Source: Streptomyces sp. S.PB5 (GTDB lineage Bacteria; Actinomycetota; Actinomycetes; Streptomycetales; Streptomycetaceae). Taken from it: a stretch of DNA of 64,000 nt. Position numbers and translations under genes: made by a program. The stretch's first letter is position 1. Each line of letters opens with the position of its first letter. The notes beneath the pieces are model-generated. The model was not told the origin of the DNA, searched no databases, and worked only from the letters and a program-made list of their open reading frames with translations. Positions 1 through 8,282 of this stretch are shown one piece after another. The stretch covers positions 1 through 64,000 of the forward strand of contig NZ_JAQMWP010000029.1 of NCBI RefSeq assembly GCF_030403745.1. Reading direction: 5' to 3'.

Positions 1-68
1 ACTCGGCTCACGGAATCACGACACTGACCAAGAAGCGAGCGGCCCAACGGCAACCTCGCCAGCCGACG

Positions 69-126
69 CCCACCCAACCCACCCAACCCACCACGACACC
101 GCCGGCCCACCCAACCCACCCGACCC
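69..126 (-). repeat. Two G-quadruplex-type tracts behind the DUF6817 gene
   Basis: On the minus strand two separate tracts each contain five runs of GGG. They lie at 69-89 and 106-126, and both use the same spacing of loops of one and two bases. They begin about 17 bases beyond the stop of the minus-strand gene at 143, so they would be at the 3' end of its transcript. G-quadruplex formation is an inference from the pattern; the GGG runs are seen directly. Confidence 0.6.
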
Positions 127-142
127 ACCGCCCCCGTCCACA

Positions 143-703
143 TCACGCAACGGTCGGTCCAAGGAGTACGGCAACGCAGTCGTCCCAGGCCGGTTCGCTC
201 AGGAGGGGGCGGAAGTGGGTGAACAGGGCCAGGAGGTCCGTGCCGTGGCGGGCGCGGAAAGTCGGGTCTTGGGTGGCGAGGTCGAGTTCGTTGGCGGCGG
301 TGAGTTCGGCGAGGTCCTGGCGGAGGGGCAGGGCGGGGACATGTGTGCCGCCGGTGAAGCGGTCGTGAAAGGGGGCAACGGGGTTCGCCAGGGCGGGGTA
401 CGTCGGCTTGCGGTTGCAGCTTGCGTACGAGTACACGATCGCCTCCGCGTCCTCACCGATCGCGGCTACCAGGTCGGCGCGGCGGTCGAGTGAGAGCAGG
501 GCCGTCGGGAAGCCGTCCGTGCCGTAGAAGGCGTGGCACAGGCCTGCCAGTTGGAGGGTGGGGCGGGCGTTCCAGGTGGTGAGGCGGGTTCGTACGCGGT
601 GGAGATGGGTGAGGAGGGTTCCGCCCGGGTGGGGGATGCCCTCGGCGCCCAACTCCCGTAGCAGCGCGTCGGCTTGGGACATCGGGTCAGGTGCGATGGC
701 CAT
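143..703 (-). CDS. DUF6817-like, HD-like domain protein
   Basis: This 186-residue soluble protein has no signal peptide or membrane segment. Histidines and aspartates are spread as in HD-type metal hydrolases: the pattern THLHRV near residues 32-37, then the block AGLCHAFYGTDGF near 53-65 and a tyrosine-rich YSYASCNRK near 91-99. This matches what I know as the DUF6817 family, whose substrate is unknown. The start at 703 is chosen for its purine-rich upstream sequence; an in-frame ATG at 682 is an alternative. The gene is divergent from the LysR regulator at 867, so that regulator may control it. Function beyond possible metal-dependent hydrolysis is not supported. Confidence 0.65.
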   Translation of the reverse strand: MAIAPDPMSQADALLRELGAEGIPHPGGTLLTHLHRVRTRLTTWNARPTLQLAGLCHAFYGTDGFPTALLSLDRRADLVAAIGEDAEAIVYSYASCNRKPTYPALANPVAPFHDRFTGGTHVPALPLRQDLAELTAANELDLATQDPTFRARHGTDLLALFTHFRPLLSEPAWDDCVAVLLGPTVA

Positions 704-826
704 GGGCGGCGTCCCTTCGGCTGAACTGAGTGGGTCGGCACCCGCTCCGTCCCGGGTGGGAGCGGGTTGCCGCCCGTCGGGTCCGGCCCTGGTTGATCGT
801 CGTACGCCTCCTCCATCCAGTCAATC

Positions 827-864
827 CTTGGGATTTACACACGAACCCAAGTGTTAGCTTGGGT
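827..864. promoter_or_regulatory. Candidate LysR operator with three CTTGGG half-sites
   Basis: CTTGGG at 827-832, its complement CCCAAG at 846-851 and CTTGGG again at 858-863 lie just before the LysR start at 867. The last two form a 7-bp-arm inverted repeat, ACCCAAG/CTTGGGT. The position in the divergent interval with the gene ending its start at 703 fits an autoregulatory LysR site. Binding is inferred. Confidence 0.45.
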
Positions 865-866
865 CC

Positions 867-1757
867 ATGACCCTCGATGACCTGCGTGTGTTCGTCGCCG
901 TGTGCCGGGCCGGGAGCCTCAGCGCGGTGGCGCGGGAGCTGGGGTGTACGCAGTCCGCGGTGAGTCAGCATGTGAAGCGGCTGGAGCGGGAGACGGGCGT
1001 CGCGCTGGTGGAGCGGCAGCCTCGGGGCGTCGTGCCCACGCAGGCCGGGCGGGTGTTGGAGGCGGCCGCCGCCGAGGGGATCTCCGGGCTTGATCTGGCC
1101 GTGCGCCAGCTGCGGGATCTCGTCGACGGGGAGAGCGGGTTCGTCCGGGTGGCCACCGGGGCCACCACCGTGCGGCACTTCATGGGGGACGCCGTCGTGG
1201 AGTTCCGGCGGCTTCATCCGCGCGTGAACCTTGAGTTCCGTACGGTGAGTTCGGGGCGCGGCAGCTTCGACGCGCTCTTGGACGGAACGCTCGACCTGGC
1301 CTGGATCACCCTCGGGCCGCCCGTGCGAGGGGTTGAGCAGCGGGCCGTCGCCGAGTTGCCGTGGGTGCTCGCGGTGCGGGCCGATGATCCGTTGGCCGGG
1401 CGGGAACGGCTCGATCCGGGCGAGCTGGCCGGCGTACGGCTGATACGGCTGCCGCCCAACTCGGCGTCAGCTGCCCAACTGGACGCCACATGCGCGGAGT
1501 TGGGCATCCACCTGACCTACGACACCAATGTCGCCGACTGGGACACCGCCCTGCTGCTCGCCGAGTTGGGGGTGGGGCGGGCGGTCGTACCCGAGTTGTC
1601 CGGGCTGGCGAAGAGTGGGGAGCTGCGGCTGATTCCGTTGCCGGAGTTGCGGCCGCTGCCCGTGGGGTGGGCCGTGCGGCGCTGGGATGCGCTCAGTCCG
1701 TCGGCCCGGGCGTTCGCGGACCTGGTGGAGAGGTCGCGGCGGACGCCCGGGCGGTGA
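867..1757 (+). CDS. LysR family transcriptional regulator
   Basis: A 296-residue protein of normal LysR length. The N-terminal winged helix-turn-helix is clear: GSLSAVARELGCTQSAVSQH near residues 17-36, followed by the usual linker helix. The remainder, from about residue 88, is a LysR substrate-binding domain with the typical opening VRVATGATT. The gene is divergent from the DUF6817 gene, the classical arrangement in which a LysR protein controls its neighbour and itself from the shared 163-bp interval. The effector cannot be read from the sequence. The first codon follows an inverted repeat directly and no strong ribosome site is visible, so translation may be leaderless or weak. Confidence 0.9.
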   Translation: MTLDDLRVFVAVCRAGSLSAVARELGCTQSAVSQHVKRLERETGVALVERQPRGVVPTQAGRVLEAAAAEGISGLDLAVRQLRDLVDGESGFVRVATGATTVRHFMGDAVVEFRRLHPRVNLEFRTVSSGRGSFDALLDGTLDLAWITLGPPVRGVEQRAVAELPWVLAVRADDPLAGRERLDPGELAGVRLIRLPPNSASAAQLDATCAELGIHLTYDTNVADWDTALLLAELGVGRAVVPELSGLAKSGELRLIPLPELRPLPVGWAVRRWDALSPSARAFADLVERSRRTPGR

Positions 1758-1767
1758 CAACGCATCC

Positions 1768-1920
1768 CTACTGCGGGAAGGACGCCACCACCGGCAGCTC
1801 AGCCGCGCCCGTGCCCGTGATGCCGGAGCCCGCTCCCGGGAGCAGCCCGCTGCCGTTGCAGTAGTCGCCGGAGACCAGCAGGTCCTTGTCGCCGTCGCGG
1901 TCGATGTCGCGCAGGCGGAC
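1768..1920 (-). pseudogene. C-terminal remnant of an FG-GAP/VCBS repeat protein
   Basis: Read on the minus strand, this stretch encodes RDIDRDGDKDLLVSGDYCNG and about 30 further residues before a TAG stop at 1768. The motif DIDRDGDKDLLV is the calcium-binding blade signature of FG-GAP/VCBS secreted repeat proteins, which in Streptomyces are usually several hundred residues long. No start codon, signal peptide or further blades are present. Upstream in the same frame lies the TGA stop of the acyl-CoA ligase at 1960-1962, so the fragment appears to be the tail of a lost gene left behind the ligase. Confidence 0.6.
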
Positions 1921-1959
1921 GAGCCGGCCCCCTCTCCCCCACCACCTGGTCAGCCTTCC

Positions 1960-3879
1960 TCAGCGCTCGTACAGTCCCTCGATCTCGCTGGCGAACTCCC
2001 CCATCACCGTCTCCCTCCGCAGCTTCATCGACGGAGTCAGATGGCCCTCCGCCTCCGTGAAGTCCCGCGGCAGCACCGCGAACCGGCGGATCGACTCCGG
2101 GCGGGAGACCAGCTTGTTCGCCTCGTCCACCGCCCGTTGCAGGATGGCCGTCAACTCCTCGTCGCCCACGAGGAGTTCCGCCGGGACCGGATGCTTGCCG
2201 TTCATCTGGCGCCAGTGGGTGATGCCCTCCATGTCGAGGGTGATGAGGGCGGCGACGTAGGGGCGGCGGTCGCCCACGACCATGCACTGGGAGATCAGGG
2301 GGTGCTGGCGGAGCCAGTTCTCCAGGGGGGCCGGGGCGACCGTCTTGCCGCCTGCCGTGATGAGGAGTTCCTTCTTGCGGCCCGTGATCGTCAGATACCC
2401 CTCGTCGTCGAGGCTGCCGATGTCGCCCGTCGCGAACCATCCGTCGGTCGATGCCGGGACCACTCCGCCCGCGTTGGGGTCCCAGTAGCCGCGGAAGATC
2501 TGGCCGCCCTGCAACAGGATCTCGCCGTCCGCCGCGATCCGGACCCGGGTGCCGGGGAGCGGCCAGCCCACCGTGCCCAGGCGGGACTTGAGGGGCGGGG
2601 TCACGGTCGCCGCGCCCGTCGACTCGGTCAGCCCGTATCCCTCGTAGATCGCCATCCCGGCGCCCGAGTAGAACGCGTGGAGGTTGCGGCCCAGCGGTGA
2701 GCCGCCGCTGATGATGTGGCGGACCCTGCCCCCCATGGCGTTGCGGATACGGCGGTAGACCAGGGGGTCGTAGAAAGTGCGGGCGGTCTTCAGTGCCGTG
2801 CTCGGGCCGCTGCCCGTGCCCGACTGGCGGGCCTCCATCGCCTCGCCGTAGCGGACCGCGACGCTCGCCGCGCGGTCGAAGGCGGAAACCCGGCCGCTGA
2901 GCTCCGCCTTGGCCCGTGCGCTGTTGAAGACCTTCTCCAGCATGTACGGGATGACGAGCAGGAAGGTGGGTTTGAAGCTCGCCAGGTCGCCCAGCAGGTC
3001 TTCGGACTTGAGGCTCGGGGCGTGGCCCAGGCGGACCCGGGCCCGGACGCACGCCACCGCCACCATGCGGCCGAAGACGTGGGACATGGGGAGGAAGAGG
3101 AGGGTCGCGAGTTCCTCGTCGGAGCGGGAGCGGAAGACCGGGTCGAGGAGCTCGATCGCGTTGTCGACCTCGGCGAGGAAGTTGCCGTGCGAGATCGCGC
3201 AGCCCTTGGGGCGGCCGGTGGTGCCGGAGGTGTAGACGACGGTGGCGAGGGTGTCCGGGCCGAGCATGCCCCGTCGTACGTCGATCTCGGCGTCGTGGAT
3301 CGACTGCCCGAGCTCGCCCAGGCGCTCCACATGCCCCTTCTCGATGACCCACAGGTGCTTCAGGTCCGGCAGCCGGTTGAGCTCGGGGCCGAGCGCCGAG
3401 GCCTGGGAGACGCTCTCCGTCACGAGTGCCACCGCGCCCGAGTCCTGGAGGATCCAGCGGGTCTGGAAGACGGAGGAGGTGGGGTAGACGGGGACGGTCA
3501 CCAGTCCGGCCGCCCAGGCGGCGAAGTCCAGCAGGGTCCACTCGTAGATCGTGCGGGCCATGACGGCGATACGGTCGCCCGGCTGAAGTCCCTCCGAGAT
3601 CATGCCCTTTGCCAGCGCCAGCACCTGCTCCGCGAACTCGGCCGTGGTGATGTGCACCCAACTGCCGTTCTCGGCACGGCGGCTGAGGACCCGTTCCTCA
3701 GGGGCTGCCTCCGCGTTCTCGAACGGCAGGTCCGCCAGCGAGCCATGGGTCACGGGCGGCACGACCGGCGGGACCGACACCTCCCGCACGACGCCGTCCA
3801 GTCGCTTGATCTCCGGCTCCAGGAGTACGGGCGCGCCGTCGTAGTCGGTCGCGGAGACATAGGGCAGGGACGACGACAT
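1960..3879 (-). CDS. fadD: Long-chain fatty acid-CoA ligase (AMP-forming)
   Basis: A 639-residue member of the acyl-adenylate superfamily that would activate fatty acids with ATP and CoA. The AMP-binding loop YTSGTTGRPKG lies near residues 216-226. The adenine motif YGLTEST, the TGD hinge and the C-terminal GRKKELLITAGGK motif with its catalytic lysine follow in normal order. Length is that of FadD15-like long-chain ligases. The product could feed the thiolase/FabG/MaoC set encoded immediately upstream. The gene lies in the same orientation as the thiolase but is separated by 264 bases, so it probably has its own promoter. A start at 3879 gives a complete N-terminus. Confidence 0.9.
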   Translation of the reverse strand: MSSSLPYVSATDYDGAPVLLEPEIKRLDGVVREVSVPPVVPPVTHGSLADLPFENAEAAPEERVLSRRAENGSWVHITTAEFAEQVLALAKGMISEGLQPGDRIAVMARTIYEWTLLDFAAWAAGLVTVPVYPTSSVFQTRWILQDSGAVALVTESVSQASALGPELNRLPDLKHLWVIEKGHVERLGELGQSIHDAEIDVRRGMLGPDTLATVVYTSGTTGRPKGCAISHGNFLAEVDNAIELLDPVFRSRSDEELATLLFLPMSHVFGRMVAVACVRARVRLGHAPSLKSEDLLGDLASFKPTFLLVIPYMLEKVFNSARAKAELSGRVSAFDRAASVAVRYGEAMEARQSGTGSGPSTALKTARTFYDPLVYRRIRNAMGGRVRHIISGGSPLGRNLHAFYSGAGMAIYEGYGLTESTGAATVTPPLKSRLGTVGWPLPGTRVRIAADGEILLQGGQIFRGYWDPNAGGVVPASTDGWFATGDIGSLDDEGYLTITGRKKELLITAGGKTVAPAPLENWLRQHPLISQCMVVGDRRPYVAALITLDMEGITHWRQMNGKHPVPAELLVGDEELTAILQRAVDEANKLVSRPESIRRFAVLPRDFTEAEGHLTPSMKLRRETVMGEFASEIEGLYER

Positions 3880-4013
3880 GGGCAGCTCCTGGGGCGCGCA
3901 GCGGAATACCGCTCTGCTGCTTAGGTACGCGCCGTGCGTACCCGGACGTTCACCGGTGGTGGGCGAGTTTGGGGGGTTACCGGCAGTTAGATGGCAGATC
4001 CTAGGAGGTGCAA

Positions 4014-4070
4014 GTGGCGAGTTTGTGTGAGTTCGGGGCGGCTCCGGGGCTGGCTCTGTGCAACCTCTGA
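4014..4070 (+). CDS. Candidate 18-residue small ORF with a perfect ribosome site
   Basis: A GTG codon at 4014 is preceded, at a spacing of five bases, by AGGAGG, an ideal Shine-Dalgarno sequence. The reading frame is MASLCEFGAAPGLALCNL followed by TGA at 4068. It lies on the opposite strand in the 264-bp gap between the acyl-CoA ligase and thiolase genes. No known family can be assigned at this length. It could be a real small protein, a leader peptide or chance; the ribosome site is the only support. Confidence 0.3.
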   Translation: MASLCEFGAAPGLALCNL

Positions 4071-4143
4071 CGCAAAGTGAATCTTTGTCAGCTAGCCGTT
4101 ACGGTCGTCCGGAATGCGCAAGCCGGCGCCGTCACGGTCACGG

Positions 4144-5415
4144 TCACGGCCGTTCGAGGATCGCCGTCACTCCCTGCCCGCCCGCCGCGCACACCGAGAT
4201 CAGCCCCCGCCCCGAACCACCCTTCTCCGCAAGGAGCTTGGACAGGGTCGCCACGATCCGTGCCCCCGTCGCCGCGAAGGGATGGCCCGTCGCCAGCGAC
4301 GACCCCGCCACGTTCAGCCGTGCCCGGTCCACCGGTGCCAGCCCCGCCTTCTCCCACGCCGCCAACGTGGCCAGCACCTGGGACGCGAACGCCTCGTGCA
4401 CCTCCACGAGGTCGAAGTCGCCCATCCCCAGCCCGGCCCGTTCCAGCATGCGCGGGACGGCGTGGGCGGGTGCCATGAGTAGACCGTCGTCGCCGTCGAC
4501 GAAGTCCACGGCCGCAGTCTCGTACGCCGTCAGGTAGGCGAGCGGTTCGAGCCCCCGCGCCTGCGCCCACTCCTGCGACGCCAGCAGCACGACCGCCGCG
4601 CCGTCCGTCAGCGGGGTCGAGTTCCCCGCGGTCATGGTGGGGTTGGGCCCGCCGACCCCGAACACCGGCTTCAGTGAAGCCAGTTTCTCGACCGTCGACC
4701 CCGGCCGCAGGTTCTGGTCCCGCTCCAGCCCCCGGAACGGCACCACCAGGTCCTGGAAGAAGCCCCGCTCGTAGGCCGCCGCCAGCCGCTGGTGACTCGT
4801 CGCCGCCAGTTCGTCCTGGGCCTCGCGCGAGACGCCCCACGCCCGTGCCGTGACGGCCGCGTGCTCACCCATCGACAGTCCGGTGCGGGGCTCGGCATTG
4901 CGCGGGATGTCGGGGACGAGGTGGGAGGGCCGCACGCGGGCCAGTGCCTTCAGGCGGCCGCCCACCGACTTCGCCCGCCGCGCCTCCAGCAGGATCTTCC
5001 GCAGGTGGTCGTTGACGCCGAGCGGGGCGTCGCTGGCCGTGTCCGCGCCGCCCGCGATCGCCGACTCGGTCTGGCCGAGCGTGATCTTGTTGGCGGCGGC
5101 GATGACGGCCTGGAGGCCGGTCCCGCAGGCCTGCTGGATGTCGTAGGCCGGGGTCGTCGGGGCCAGTTTCGAGCCGAGGACCGTCTCGCGGGCGAGGTTG
5201 AAGTCGCGGCTGTGCTTGAGCACCGCGCCGGCGACGAACTCCCCGACGGCGCCCGGTCCTTGGAGGCCGAAGCGCTCCGCCAGTCCGTCCACGACCGCCG
5301 TCAGCATCTCCTGGTTGGAGGCGGTGGCGTACGGGCCGTCCGAGCGGGCGAAGGGGAGGCGGGTGCCGCCGATGATCGCGACGCGCCGTGCCACCGGGGG
5401 CTGAAGAAGGCTCAT
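4144..5415 (-). CDS. fadA: Acetyl-CoA acyltransferase (thiolase, FadA2-like)
   Basis: A 423-residue thiolase that would cleave 3-ketoacyl-CoA with CoA or run in reverse. The nucleophilic cysteine is in QQACGTGLQ (Cys97). The catalytic histidine is in the GHP motif (His378) and the second cysteine is in SVCAAGGQG (Cys409), so all catalytic residues are present. It is divergent from a FabG4-like reductase followed by a MaoC hydratase, the same arrangement as the mycobacterial fadA2/fabG4/htdX locus. The shared 108-bp promoter region carries two inverted repeats that are candidate TetR operators. A role in beta-oxidation or fatty acid remodelling is inferred from this context. Confidence 0.92.
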   Translation of the reverse strand: MSLLQPPVARRVAIIGGTRLPFARSDGPYATASNQEMLTAVVDGLAERFGLQGPGAVGEFVAGAVLKHSRDFNLARETVLGSKLAPTTPAYDIQQACGTGLQAVIAAANKITLGQTESAIAGGADTASDAPLGVNDHLRKILLEARRAKSVGGRLKALARVRPSHLVPDIPRNAEPRTGLSMGEHAAVTARAWGVSREAQDELAATSHQRLAAAYERGFFQDLVVPFRGLERDQNLRPGSTVEKLASLKPVFGVGGPNPTMTAGNSTPLTDGAAVVLLASQEWAQARGLEPLAYLTAYETAAVDFVDGDDGLLMAPAHAVPRMLERAGLGMGDFDLVEVHEAFASQVLATLAAWEKAGLAPVDRARLNVAGSSLATGHPFAATGARIVATLSKLLAEKGGSGRGLISVCAAGGQGVTAILERP

Positions 5416-5445
5416 CTCGACCTGCTCCTCATGTGTGACATAGGA

Positions 5446-5475
5446 TTACCTCCGGTAACCTTACTCCAGAGTAAG
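5446..5475. promoter_or_regulatory. Paired palindromes in the thiolase/FabG divergent promoter
   Basis: Two adjacent palindromes lie between the divergent genes: TTACC-TCC-GGTAA at 5446-5458 and CTTACTC-CA-GAGTAAG at 5460-5475. Both share a TTAC/GTAA outer half-site. Size and symmetry fit a TetR-type regulator, and a TetR gene lies at 7622-8272 behind the MaoC gene. Placement would allow control of both operons. The palindromes are seen; the regulator is inferred. Confidence 0.55.
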
Positions 5476-5523
5476 AAGCTGGAGCGAGACGTGAGAGACA
5501 GCACCGAGCGGGGGAGACGGCCC

Positions 5524-6804
5524 ATGCCCGACCGTTATCTGAGCTTCACCGGCACCGCGCCCGGCCGCTTCCTGACCCGCCGGCTCGGCCTGCCCCAGCC
5601 CGCGCCCCTGCGCCGCTGGTCACCGGACCGGCCCACGCTCGACGGATCCGACGCCCTGTTCCTCACCGCGGGCGAGCCCGCACCGGAGAACACCGGCACC
5701 CCCTCGACCGCCACCCCCTCCGCGGTCGTCCTCGACGCGACCGGCGTCCGGGATGTCGACACGCTGGCCGGTGTGCACGCGGCCCTGCACCCCGTCGTAC
5801 GCTCGGTCGCCGCGAGCGGCCGGATCGTCGTGCTCGGTGCGCCCCTCGACCCCGCCGATCACCACCAGGCCGCCGCCCAGCAGGCCCTGGAGGGCTTCAC
5901 CCGGTCGCTCGGCAAGGAGATCGGCCGCGGCAGGACCGTGAACCTCGTCCGGCTCACCGACCGGACGGCCGCCGAGTCGACCCTGCGCTTCCTGCTCTCC
6001 CCCAAGTCCGCGTACGTCAGCGGCCAGGTGATCGAGGTCGGCACGGCACAGCCGGTCACCGTCGACCAGGACCGCCCCCTCGCCGGCCGTACCGCCCTGG
6101 TCACCGGCGCCGCGCGGGGCATCGGTGCGGCGGTCGCCGAGACACTGGCGCGGGACGGGGCGCGGGTCGTCGTACTGGATGTGCCGCAGGCCAAGGACGA
6201 GGCGCGGGCGCTCGCCGGGAAGCTGGGCGGCAGCGCCCTCGCGCTCGACATCACCGCCGCCGACGCGGGCGAGCGGATCGCCGCCGAACTCGGCGACGGC
6301 CTCGACATACTGGTCCACAACGCGGGGATCACGCGGGACCGCCGACTGGTCAACATGCCTGCGGACAGATGGAGTTCGGTCCTCGACGTCAACCTGGCGA
6401 GCGTGCTGCGCACGACGGACGCGCTGCTCTCCGCCAAGGCGCTGAACGAGAACGGCCGGATCGTCGCCACCGCGTCCATCGCCGGTCTCGCCGGGAACGC
6501 CGGGCAGACCAACTACGGGGCCGCGAAGGCGGGTGTGGTGGGCCTGGTCCGCTCGCTGGCCCCTCGCGCGCTCGCCGAGCACGGAGTGACGGTGAACGCC
6601 GTCGCGCCCGGGTTCATCGAGACCCGGATGACCGCCGCGATCCCCCTGTTCATCCGCGAGGCGGGCCGCCGGATGAACTCCCTCGCCCAGGGCGGGCTGC
6701 CGGTCGACGTCGCCGAGACCACCGCATGGCTCGCGCACCCGGCCTCGGGGGCGGTGAACGGGCAGGTCGTCCGGGTCTGCGGGCAGAGTCTGCTGGGGGC
6801 ATGA
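5524..6804 (+). CDS. fabG: FabG4-like 3-oxoacyl-ACP/CoA reductase
   Basis: A 426-residue protein, much longer than the usual 250-residue FabG. Residues 1-185 form an extra N-terminal domain resembling that of mycobacterial FabG4, and residues 188-426 form the classical SDR domain. The latter has cofactor motif TGAARGIG (194-201), NAG (267-269), catalytic Ser318, and Tyr331/Lys335 in YGAAK. It would reduce 3-ketoacyl chains, probably CoA-bound, with NAD(P)H. The start at 5524 follows a purine-rich GGGGGAGA. Its stop overlaps the next start as ATGA, so translation of the MaoC hydratase is coupled. The divergent thiolase completes the set. Confidence 0.88.
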   Translation: MPDRYLSFTGTAPGRFLTRRLGLPQPAPLRRWSPDRPTLDGSDALFLTAGEPAPENTGTPSTATPSAVVLDATGVRDVDTLAGVHAALHPVVRSVAASGRIVVLGAPLDPADHHQAAAQQALEGFTRSLGKEIGRGRTVNLVRLTDRTAAESTLRFLLSPKSAYVSGQVIEVGTAQPVTVDQDRPLAGRTALVTGAARGIGAAVAETLARDGARVVVLDVPQAKDEARALAGKLGGSALALDITAADAGERIAAELGDGLDILVHNAGITRDRRLVNMPADRWSSVLDVNLASVLRTTDALLSAKALNENGRIVATASIAGLAGNAGQTNYGAAKAGVVGLVRSLAPRALAEHGVTVNAVAPGFIETRMTAAIPLFIREAGRRMNSLAQGGLPVDVAETTAWLAHPASGAVNGQVVRVCGQSLLGA

Positions 6805-7640
6805 TGACCGTCGTCCTGACCGAACTGCCCTCGCTGGTCCCGCTGTTCGCCCGTGGCGCGCTGTTCTCCGCGGTCAAACGGCCCCGCCCGGACGCCGAGT
6901 TCCCGCACACCCGGCTGGTCCTGCCCGGACTGCGCATCGACCTCGCCCGGCTGGCGGCGTACGAGCGGGTCTGCGGGTTCGCGACCGGCGACGACGCGCT
7001 GCCGGTGACGTATCCGCATGTGCTCGGCTTCCCGCTGGCCATGCGGCTCATGAGCGCGCGGGACTTCCCGCTGCCGCTGCTCGGTCTCGTCCACACGTCC
7101 ATCGCGATCACTCAGCGGCGGCCGCTCGCCGCCACCGGGGAGTACGAACTCGCCGTGCACGTCGACGGGTTGGCGCCGCACCGGCGGGGCACCGAGGCGG
7201 GAGTGGTGACCGAGATACGGGCCGGCGACGAGATCGTGTGGGAGTCGCGCAGTACGTACCTGGCGCGGCACGGGAGCTCCGCGGGCGCCACGTCTCCCGA
7301 GAAGGGCGATCCGCTGCCCACCGTCGCCGAGTGGCGGCTGGCCGGGGACGTGGGCCGCCGTTACGCCGCCGCGTCCGGTGACCGCAACCCCATCCACCTC
7401 CACCCGCTGACCGCCCGCCTGTTCGGCTTCCGGCGGGCCATCGCGCACGGCATGTGGACGGTCGCGCGATGTCTGGCGGCGCACGGGACACCCCAAGAGG
7501 CCCAGGTGCGGGCGGAGTTCAGGGCGCCGGTGCTGCTGCCGGGGTCGGTGACGTTCGGGGCGGAGGGCGAGCGGTTCGAACTGCGGAGCGGAGAGGACCG
7601 CGTCCACCTCACCGGAAGCGTCTACCCGCTCACGTCCTGA
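6801..7640 (+). CDS. MaoC-like (R)-3-hydroxyacyl dehydratase (HtdX-like)
   Basis: A 279-residue double hot-dog type hydratase. The catalytic motif of MaoC proteins is present as YAAASGDRNPIHLHP near residues 190-204, with Asp and His in the expected positions. A degenerate first hot-dog half occupies the N-terminal half. It starts in the ATGA overlap with the FabG4-like gene; a second ATG follows immediately, so the start is 6801 or 6804. In mycobacteria the HtdX/FabG4 pair acts in fatty acid chain processing, and the same coupling here suggests the same role. The 3' end overlaps the convergent TetR gene by 19 bases. Confidence 0.85.
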   Translation: MMTVVLTELPSLVPLFARGALFSAVKRPRPDAEFPHTRLVLPGLRIDLARLAAYERVCGFATGDDALPVTYPHVLGFPLAMRLMSARDFPLPLLGLVHTSIAITQRRPLAATGEYELAVHVDGLAPHRRGTEAGVVTEIRAGDEIVWESRSTYLARHGSSAGATSPEKGDPLPTVAEWRLAGDVGRRYAAASGDRNPIHLHPLTARLFGFRRAIAHGMWTVARCLAAHGTPQEAQVRAEFRAPVLLPGSVTFGAEGERFELRSGEDRVHLTGSVYPLTS

Positions 7641-8272
7641 AGGACCCAGGGCCGGCCCTCCATCAGGTTGCCGAGGCCGGCCCAGGAGAAGTTCATCAGG
7701 GTCGCCGCCGCCTGCTTGGCGGTGACGCCCGGGGTGACGTTCGCCCAGGCGGCGAGGGACTCGGCGGCCCCGACGAGCGCCTCGGCCAGCCCGGCGACCT
7801 CGCGCTCGGGCAGGTCGGGGTCGCGGTGCGCCTCACGCGCGGCGACCACGATCAGCTGGGTGACGAACGCGACGATCTCCTCCCGCATCGCGGCGACCTC
7901 GGCGGCGAAGGGCTCGCCGTGGGTACGGGCCTGGAGATGCAACACCGACCAGCCGTCCGGGTTCTGCGCGGTGTGCGTGAAGAACGCCAGCAGTCCGTCC
8001 CAGAGTTGGCGGTCCGCGGGCTGGTCGGTACGGACGCCGGAGCGCACCGCCTCGGTGAGCGCGAGGGCCTCCCGGCGGATGCAGGCGGTGAAGAGGTCTT
8101 CCTTGGAGTTCAGGTACAGATAGACCAACGGCTTGGAGACACCGGCGAGTTCGGCGATCTCGTCCATCGATGCGGCCATGTACCCGCGGCGTCCGAACGT
8201 CGCCACGGCGGCGTCCATCATCTGCTGTTCGCGGACCGCACGCGGCATCCGCTTGGTCTTCACGGCACCCAT
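7622..8272 (-). CDS. TetR family transcriptional regulator
   Basis: From the chosen start, about 216 residues. The N-terminal TetR DNA-binding domain is clear: AAVATFGRRGYMAASMDEIA then AGVSKPLVYLYLNSKEDLF, covering roughly residues 20-60. The C-terminal ligand domain is of ordinary length. The ATG at 8272 begins MGAVKTKR, typical of the family; an in-frame GTG/ATG further upstream at 8326 would overlap the DUF4229 gene. The gene is convergent with the MaoC gene and overlaps its 3' end by 19 bases. Control of the fatty acid genes through the palindromes at 5446-5475 is an inference from proximity. Confidence 0.85.
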   Translation of the reverse strand: MGAVKTKRMPRAVREQQMMDAAVATFGRRGYMAASMDEIAELAGVSKPLVYLYLNSKEDLFTACIRREALALTEAVRSGVRTDQPADRQLWDGLLAFFTHTAQNPDGWSVLHLQARTHGEPFAAEVAAMREEIVAFVTQLIVVAAREAHRDPDLPEREVAGLAEALVGAAESLAAWANVTPGVTAKQAAATLMNFSWAGLGNLMEGRPWVLQDVSG

Positions 8273-8282
8273 GAGGGCAAGA

